Below, one piece after another: positions 56,925 through 64,000 of a stretch of DNA of 64,000 nucleotides; positions within the stretch are counted from its first letter, which is position 1; every line of letters begins with the position of its first letter. The position numbers were made by a program, and so were the translations under genes. The notes below the pieces were generated by a model. The model worked only from the letters and a program-made list of their open reading frames with translations. It was not told where the DNA came from and made no database searches. The stretch comes from Elmis aenea (Eukaryota; Arthropoda; Insecta; Coleoptera; Elmidae): positions 61,046,966 through 61,110,965 of the forward strand of contig OX393576.1 of NCBI GenBank assembly GCA_947652605.1. Reading direction: 5' to 3'.

Positions 56925-59000
56925 GGTGGTTTGCGCATGCATGTAAATAGGTACTTAAACTTGAACACGTTGCATACACCTAATACAATTATTTTCACTT
57001 TAATTCTCATACTTTAACTAATAAGATAACTCGTACTGAATTAAGGATCAATTTAAGTACCGTGTCATACAGCTTTTATACTATTTTTTAAAAAGTTTTT
57101 TTAATATTTTATATTTTTGTTCACAATTTCTTTGAACAGGATTTTGATACGATCGCTGAATAATTATGGTTTGCAATTTTTGTTTAACAGAAGCAATTTT
57201 CGGGTCCTTTGGATTTTACACTAAGGAGGTGACTCCGCAACATCGAGGTTTTACTGTAGTAATTTTTAATTGGAACACCCTGTATAATAAACGTTATATT
57301 CGTTAGACATTAGCTGATCTTGACCATGTTCCAAGTTCACTTTCCACACTTGCTATCCATCATTATCGTACGTAGAAGCGTCTAGGTCTAGGTTATAATA
57401 ATAAACTATTATTTCACTTAAGTACTATCTAACATGTTGCTCAATTATAACAGTTTCACAATACGTTGTTACTGGACCCGTAAATCATATAAACGAGGAT
57501 GAAAGTCATTTCCACTGTGCTTTCGACATAAATAAATCACACGGTGTTATACTAAACACACTGACTGATACTCCTTTACAGTGTTTTGCAATACGCCGTG
57601 GCTTATTTAATAACAATCCTGGCACGTTTAGGAATATTGATTAAAGGTTAAGATTAATTGCATTTCTATATGGTCTATAATCAAGTGTGCTGGTACCGTG
57701 TTATACACGTATAACCAAACAACATCTACACAAGAACCCCATATATCATGGGCGATGTTAAACTGCCGGCTTAATTACAATTTTGAAGGAAAGGGACAGC
57801 TTAAGAATAACGCGTTGGAACGATTTGTATCAATTAATTGAGATCTTAATTTTGATGGTGACATGAAAGCAGTTTTTGTTGGACGGTTGAGCGGTCTCTT
57901 CGCGTGTTTTATTTTTTCCATTCGCTGCCTGGAAGCTATGAAATTATTTATGAGATCTCATTATAATGAACGAACTGAGTTAATACCTTCTTTATTTATA
58001 ATTATTTCTTGTAGGGTAATCATAATAATCGTTAATATATCTTGCGTCTTAAAAGTATTACATTTGCCGTAAGAAATTTATATGTAAGTGCAGTGTTAAA
58101 TGCGTTTGCTATCAGTGAGCACACAGCTTCGAGCAAATAATTTTAATAACTAAACGGTTTACAAATATGTGTTGATCGGCGATTTAATAATCGTATTTCA
58201 TTACAGTAAGTAGGTGGTGCTGTCTTAGGTAAATAGAAAAGAGTCTTTTACGTACATATATGCACAGTTCTTCGAAATTTTAAGAAAAGTTTCATGTGCA
58301 GTTTTTTGGATTCGCAAAAGACAATTCCTTAAAGGGCTTATTATTTCGTCCTTCAAGTTTGATTGCATAAAAGATTATTTTAATTGTCTTTGTTAACATG
58401 CAAACAGTATCGTTTCTCAAATAGCTCCCGTTTACTGCCAATGTAAAGTTAAAGAAATTATTAATGTGGTTTAGTTTAATCTTATCAGACAGAATTACAT
58501 ACTCTTAACTTAATAAGACAGTTGCCTATACAAAAATGAAAGCCTCTAACTTCATTATAGTCACACTATTAACCTCATTTTCCACAAGGAAATTTGATTA
58601 CTGGCTAATTCTGCTGCTGAAATCATTATACCAGGGAATCGCCCGCGACGAAATTTATACTTTGCGCCGTTTCTGTTCCAGTACTTTATTTAGATGAAAT
58701 TTGCAGCCGGCGGATGTCTCATTTAATTATTTTAAGGTAGATACTAATTAACGAAAAGCAAAAATATTTACCAACGATTACATTTTTAAACAAAATGTAA
58801 CCAAAATAAAAAATCCTTTTGATCATTACGAAAATTAAATTAAAAAAGTAACAACATGGAATATAAGTATGTTCGTTTGAGTTTGTATTTGCATTTACAA
58901 AGCATGTATAAAAAATAACCACACATTTACTTTGCCAGGGTATATTTAAATTATTAAGAAGTACCTAAGCCATAGCGCATCATAATAAATGATTTTAAAA
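56925..59000. other. No recognised gene; short ACAGGGTG remnant
   Basis: GGAACACCCTGTATAATA near 57272 is a lone end of the ACAGGGTG family. The rest is A+T-rich with small ORFs (57863-58072, 58719-58922, 58946-59146) lacking domains. A short GC-richer patch at about 58630-58715 is unexplained. Confidence 0.4.
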
Positions 59001-59549
59001 AAAGTATCCCAATATGGTTTTAGATGAGGAATAAGTACACAAGACCCAGTTTTTATGCAAAAACAAACAATTGAAAAAAACCTAACCAAAAACAAGGAAA
59101 TACATTTTTGTTTTATAGACTTGGAAAGAGCTTTAGATAGAATCAAGAGAAAAGACGCATGGAGGGGCCTAACTAAGAAGGAATTGAAATAGAAACAATA
59201 GACATAATAAAAGCGATTTATGAAAAAACTATAAATACTGTAAGAACTCAGAATGAAAAACCGGAAGAGTTTGAACCAAAAGAGGGCTTAAAAGAAAGAT
59301 GCGTGCTCAGTCCATTATTATTTTCAGTCGTTACAGATGTTGTAATTAAAGTATTAAAACAAAAAATGTTACAGTTTTACCTAGGTGGTTAGAAAATAGT
59401 AAAGATAAACATAACTTAAGTAATGTTCGCAGACGACTTAATTATAGTCGCGGAATCAGAAAAGAATTTACAACATAATCTAGAAGCTGTAAACCAGGAA
59501 TTGGAAAAAAATCAATATGAAAATAAATACAGACAAAACTAAAACTATA

Positions 59550-60336
59550 GGGGAGAGCGGGGTAATGACGCTCAGTGGGTAATTACGCTCACCGTCGTTT
59601 TGCGCCAGTTTTCAAATATTTAAAAGTTAAACTTAGCAGCCACCTAGCTTTCGTTCTAATAAACACAATGCCGTAAGTAAAAAAAACTTATTTCACCATA
59701 AAACGTAAGTTAATTGAGTGTGTGTCATTTTTAACATTTTCATATAAGAAATCGCCTACAAAAAAAAAACTGTAAGTAGCTCAATTAGTCTAATTTGAGT
59801 TTGTGCTTTGGTCTCCTACGAAACTTGTGTCATTTTTAGCAGGAGTGACCATATTAAGTTTTTTTTTTTAAAATTCAAGGCTAGTTTAGTAAAATACCGA
59901 ATTTAGACAATTGTTCAACAGGGGGTAATGGCGCTCAATTAGCTACGGTAATACCGCTTGGTGAGCGGCATTACCCTCATTGATATTTTTATATAATTTA
60001 TTTTACATTTTATTTTTTCTTATAGTAATTGTGCACAATGCCTCGTACAACTAAAAGAACAACTGGTAAAGCATCCTGGAATATCAATATCCAAAAATGT
60101 TTACACATAAAATAGGTGAGCGCCATTACCCACTAGCAGGCGGGTAATTCCGCTCACTTACATGTTTTTAAATTATTAATAACTTTTTGTTCTTTAAGGT
60201 TCAATCAAGTTTGACTTAACCCGAACACTAAGTATTGTTTTGGCGACAACAACCTCAAATTACAGGGTAATTGTTGTTACGGTTTAGAATATATGAATTT
60301 TTTCGCTTAGGTGGGCGCCATTACCCCTCCCTCCCC
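59550..60336. mobile_element. Pogo-like TIR element, 787 bp, TA TSD
   Basis: The ends GGGGAGAGCGGGGTAATGAC and complement GGGGAGGGAGGGGTAATGGC are flanked by TA (59548-59549, 60337-60338). Phrases such as GCGCTCA and GGTAAT(G/T) recur inside (about 59930, 60120, 60150). At 60038 the plus strand begins MPRTTKRTTGKASW, reminiscent of a pogo transposase N-terminus, before the frame is lost. Inserted in an RTE-like relic. Confidence 0.82.
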
Positions 60337-60521
60337 TAATCGCATAACATAATTAAAGTGATCTGAAGATGGGTTTAGGTTGTAGCAGGTAGATAGCTTT
60401 ATCATAGATCACAGAGAAAAAAGGACGAATGGACAAGGAAATAGTCGAAGAGACAGGAAATGTAGGAAAAATATTAAGCAGGTTAAAAACAACACTTTAT
60501 GAAAATAGAGATGTCCAAAAC

Positions 60522-60826
60522 CAGGGCTGTGGAGTCGGAGTCGGAGTTTAGAAGGAATTTCTGGTCAGTGGAGTCGGAGTCGGTGTCGGAAAAAATGTAC
60601 CGACTCCGACTCCGGGTACATCAAAATATTGCGAGATGGTCCTTTGCCGCAAAATTTAAGCTCAAATTTTAAATAATTTTTTTTATATTTCTTTTTTTTT
60701 TTTTATACCTATTACACATCATAAAATGTCTTAGTATTTAATTTTGTCGGAGTCGGAGTCGAACTACTAAAATTATCAGGAGTCGGAGTCGGAGTCGACT
60801 TTTTTTTTACCGACTCCACAGCCCTG
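60522..60826. mobile_element. hAT MITE, 305 bp
   Basis: The ends CAGGGCTGTGGAGTCGGAGT and its complement (ACTCCACAGCCCTG) form the TIRs. GGAGTCGGAGTCGG-type hexamer arrays occur at both sides and in the interior. The flanking 8-mers TCCAAAAC (60514-60521) and CCCAACAC (60827-60834) match at 6 of 8, consistent with an aged TSD. Inserted in the RTE-like relic between sequence matching 11230 and sequence matching 11240. Confidence 0.87.
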
Positions 60827-61392
60827 CCCAACACTAATAAAAGTGGAAGTGGTAAAAAAGGTAGTAACTCCTGCACTTTTACATGGAAGCAAAACGTGGA
60901 CACTTGCAAACAAAAATAGTAGCCTTATAAATGCAGCATAAATGAGATTTCTACGAAAAATCCTAGGAAAAACAAAAATCGAATCAGAAATGAACCATAG
61001 GTATAGAGAACAATTCAAAATCAGTTGAAAAATCAGTTGAAACAAAAATACAACAGAGACAGCTGGAATGGTTGGAGCACATTTATAGAATAAAAGAAGA
61101 AAAGTTCACCAAAAAAACCCATGAAACAAGATCACAGGAAAAAAACAAAAGTGGTAGACCGAGAAAAATCTGACAAGACGAAGTTAAAAAAGCCCAACGG
61201 ATAGAAAAATCAAATGGGAGGAGATAAAAAAGCTAGCATACGACAAAAAAACGTAAAAAAAAATCAGTACAATACAATTCAACAGTCCTACACCTAGCAG
61301 TAGGACGAATGCCTTAATAAAATTTAAAAAAAAAACAAACTAGTAGGTAGGTACTTATTAACATTAAGAATACAAAAAAAGTTGAGTAATAT

Positions 61393-61769
61393 ACAGGGTG
61401 TCCCCGTTATCACCGCGAATATTTTAAGTGGTGATAGAGGACCTTTTTCTAAGAAAAAATTTCAAGTAAAATTTTTTCCTAAAATCAAATGCTAAGCTGA
61501 TATCAACACTTACTTGATTTTTTTACACTTCTGCATTTATAAGACTCTGTAGCCGAAAATATCAATTTTATCGTAAAATACCTTTAAGATTTTTAATAGA
61601 GCATGAAATTCTCCACACAATTAGTTCTATTTATTTTTTGTCTACAGGCAATGCTTTGAGAGTTATAAAGCAGTCTGTACAAAAAAATGTAAAAAATTTA
61701 CAAAATTTAATTGTTTCTTAGACTCTATCACCACTTAAAATATTCGCGGTGATAACGGGAACACCCTGT
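61393..61769. mobile_element. ACAGGGTG foldback, 377 bp
   Basis: The ends ACAGGGTGTCCCCGTTATCA and complement ACAGGGTGTTCCCGTTATCA continue as CCGCGAATATTTTAAGTGGT and GATAGAG in both arms, about 48 bp of nearly perfect pairing. The middle pairs poorly. AT flanks both sides. No ORF. Confidence 0.87.
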
Positions 61770-61774
61770 ATTTT

Positions 61775-63840
61775 AATTTTAATAGATCGACAATCGCTCA
61801 TAACTCATTTCAAGCGTACATTATTGCTTAAGATATGATTAATAAATCCACAGTCATGACATATTAAACACTGCCATCTTACTTTAAGCGGTACAAATTA
61901 TGTTAAACTAATTAAAAATACACCTTTCTTGCGGTATTTCTATCATCAACCACCGCATATTTTACTAAACGCATGATGTACATCTGCGAAAAAAACGCTT
62001 AATAACTCAGCTAAAATAATGTCAAATGAAAAATCCCATAAAATATTAATATTAATCACTTGTATTTACCGGTTTAGAATTAACCTAGAAAATTCCATTT
62101 TATTAATATACAGTACCGCAATATTATCACAGCCGTTATCCTAATAAGTATTACAGAAGCATAGTTACTATGGACTTAAGATTTTTTATAGTAATTTATT
62201 GATTAATAAATATCTAAGCTGGTGCAAATTTTTAGAATACATCACTGCGACTTTTTTTTATTAACTTTAAGCTTTACAATTCATAAATTAATGTGAACAT
62301 TTACGATGTAAAAGTGTTAAAAAATCATTCCTTTTAATATATAGACAAAAACACCATGAACCGTATTAAATGATTCATTTGTTTTTGTCAAGGTAACTAT
62401 AAAAATGCGAATACATGTTTTTTAAGTTATTTAGTGTTGTTAACTCACTTGGACAATTAAAACACACTAAAATCGAACGGTACTTTCACCACGCCGATAT
62501 AAATCACAATAAAATGTATTTGCTAAGCAAAATGAAGTGTAAAAGGCACACAAAAAGCGATTAGCAAACATTATATGACCACGAAATTTGAACGTAAGCT
62601 GATACTACACTCCCAAGTGTTGTTTACGAACCATCAAACTATCAAGTATCATCTCAAATTTTGCCAATATAACGCTGGCTATTTACATTTCGAATACCGT
62701 TTTTGTCATCTAGGCAAACGTACAGTATGACGATAATTTAAATAATACTTCTCTTTGTTCCCGAAACGAACAACTACTATTCTTATTTCCCATGAGAAAG
62801 GCAACTGACACAGCTGACACTCTCTTATCATATTAAAAAGTTAAGAAAGTACAGAAAAATGAAGTATTCCCCGACGATTACAACACGTTTGCAGACAGAG
62901 AAGGTCACAGAATGTATCATCATATCGCGTAAATGTGAATTTTTAAAAGTTTACAAACTCCAAAACTTAATATCTGCAACTGTGCGCGTTTTGTGGAACC
63001 CTAAAAAGCGGAATAAACAGCGGGATTTAAGTTTTAATACACGGAGCCCAAGGTCATTAACATTTTTATAAGCAATATGGTCGGCTGCTATTATAATTAT
63101 ATTCCACATTTTTAATTTGAGTAGAGGTTTACGTTTATGAATGGGTTTTTGTATGATTTTAATTAAAAATATGAAAATCAACCATCGGGCAGGAAAAATT
63201 TTAATGAAACTTATGAAAACTGCTGTCTAGCGGTAGTATAATTGGTTTAAATCGCTTTGAAAACATTTTATTTAAATCACAATCAAAACAGTTAGTTTGT
63301 AGACTTAAATCGAATTTTACTAATGAAATTTCTGCAATAAAATATGCAAAGATTAGTTACAAATCGGCACCCAACTAAAAATTTAAATATACTCGTCGAT
63401 ATATTCACCATTAAATCAATTATCTCTAATAAAAAATTATTTATTATTATATAGTGACACATTTTAGTAAATTTTTAAATTTAGTATCTTTAAAAAAGCT
63501 GCCATTTCCTTATTATTTATTATATTGGTTGTTTTAAGCGAGATATATACGACTGAATCCAATAACTATTTAACATGACAATCAAACATTGTGTGTATCA
63601 CTAAAAAAAAAAATTAGAATTAAAACTTTAGTTTTTTATAAACTTCAAAATAGTTCTGCAAAAGTGCCTTAAAATTTAATTAACCAAGTACATAAACTGG
63701 CTCTATGTACCTATAGCTATAAAAGATAACAACGTAGGTACTTTAAAACTGATAGGTATAGATCATTGGTAAATATAAAGTAAGAAGTAAGTGATTTTTT
63801 TATTTAAGTGACAAATATTTAGTTACAGTGTGTACAAAAA
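61775..63840. other. No recognised gene or element
   Basis: A+T-rich. The ORF at 62859-63071 has no recognised domain. Confidence 0.45.
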
Positions 63841-63849
63841 ATAACGTTA

Positions 63850-64000
63850 CGGATCAATATCTCGCCTTGTGACAGCTTTACAAACTTTTTTTTTTTTATA
63901 AAATTTGTTGGTGGTTATTTACTACATAACCTTAAATTATTTTTAACTATACACAATGTTTTGTTTTTGCGCACCGATAGGTACATGGTTTTTTGTCCTT
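63850..64000. mobile_element. Partial copy of the 5353 palindrome family, cut by window edge
   Basis: The sequence from about 63900 (TTTGTTGGTGGTTATTTACT, ACTACATAACCTTAAATTAT, TTTTAACTATACACAATGTT, TTGTTTTTGCGC) follows bases 5430-5500 of the palindrome with scattered substitutions. The outer ACAGGGTG end is not recognisable, and the rest lies beyond 64000. Confidence 0.7.

Larger units (their letters stand above)
59003..61325 (+). pseudogene. RTE-like non-LTR relic, split by two insertions
   Basis: The plus strand gives QYGFR, then a stop, STQDPVFMQKQTIEKNLTKN, IHFCFIDLERALDRIKRKDA, and VMFADDLIIVAESEKNLQHN (FADD at 59426-59437). After the pogo-like element at 59550-60336 it continues with thumb sequence. 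After the hAT MITE at 60522-60826 it gives VVKKVVTPALLHGSKTWT and QLEWLEHIYRIKEEKFTK, ending in a basic tail near 61200. It is collinear with the relic at 10940-11747, which lets both insertion points be checked. Stops and frameshifts are many. The 5' half is missing. Confidence 0.78.

Noticed and set aside
60712..61045. Minus-strand ORFs with Thr-Pro-Thr-Pro and Asp-Ser repeats
   Set aside because: Translation of GGAGTC hexamer arrays of the hAT MITE and antisense of the RTE-like relic.

Overview
This window looks like a eukaryotic, A+T-rich, intergenic or intronic stretch, most likely from an insect. A beetle is plausible but not proven. No complete host protein-coding gene, tRNA, rRNA or CRISPR array could be supported. 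Almost everything recognisable is transposable-element (TE) material: decayed transposases, decayed non-LTR reverse transcriptases, and many non-autonomous elements that still have terminal inverted repeats (TIRs) and target-site duplications (TSDs).

Layout. 0-2.2 kb: frameshifted Crypton-type tyrosine recombinase, a small foldback, a TIR repeat and a 199-bp MITE with perfect 32-bp TIRs. 3.9-9.4 kb: a pogo-like TIR element, a lysine/glutamate-rich ORF1-like fragment, a 1.55-kb near-perfect palindrome whose ends read ACAGGGTG, an unassigned stretch, and a second pogo-like element with a cysteine-rich transposase C-terminus. 10.9-15.4 kb: RTE-like 3' end with an (AAT)n tail, another pogo relic, a MITE, and a broken piggyBac transposase. 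17.4-20.9 kb: a nested structure in which an ACAGGGTG foldback was interrupted by a 5'-truncated Jockey-like LINE (11-bp TSD, poly-A) and by a 1.18-kb hAT-type element (8-bp TSD). 21.6-23.3 kb: mariner relic, 641-bp foldback and LINE relic joined end to end. 23.7-24.3 kb: a compositionally richer, ORF-free island. 24.6-27.1 kb: a large TIR element with a pogo element and another repeat inside it. 29.7-33.6 kb: half foldback, RTE-like 3' end, a foldback with tandem-repeat arms, and an old hAT-like element. 36-40.4 kb: two paralogous hAT-type elements rich in GATTTAAATC with 8-bp TSDs, and a Jockey-like relic between them. 42.4-44.4 kb: a TIR repeat pair, one member split by a 1384-bp hAT element with a perfect 8-bp TSD. 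46-47.8 kb: 75-bp direct repeats bounding about 1.7 kb. 48.6-50.6 kb: RTE-like relic split by an inverted-duplicated mariner element. 51.6-53.6 kb: piggyBac-type element with TTAA TSD, a 16-bp minisatellite, and a 191-bp hAT MITE. 53.8-57 kb: GC-rich hairpin, one unassigned ORF, and a 1-kb palindrome. 59-61.8 kb: RTE-like relic split by a pogo-like MITE and a hAT MITE, then a small foldback. The right edge cuts another copy of the 5.4-kb palindrome family.

No coordinated pathway is visible. The elements relate by insertion order: nested TSDs show that several ACAGGGTG foldbacks and LINEs predate the hAT and pogo insertions. The most distinctive material is the structured non-autonomous DNA: long perfect hairpins, tandem-armed foldbacks, and repeats inside repeats. 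No undescribed functional system is convincingly shown.
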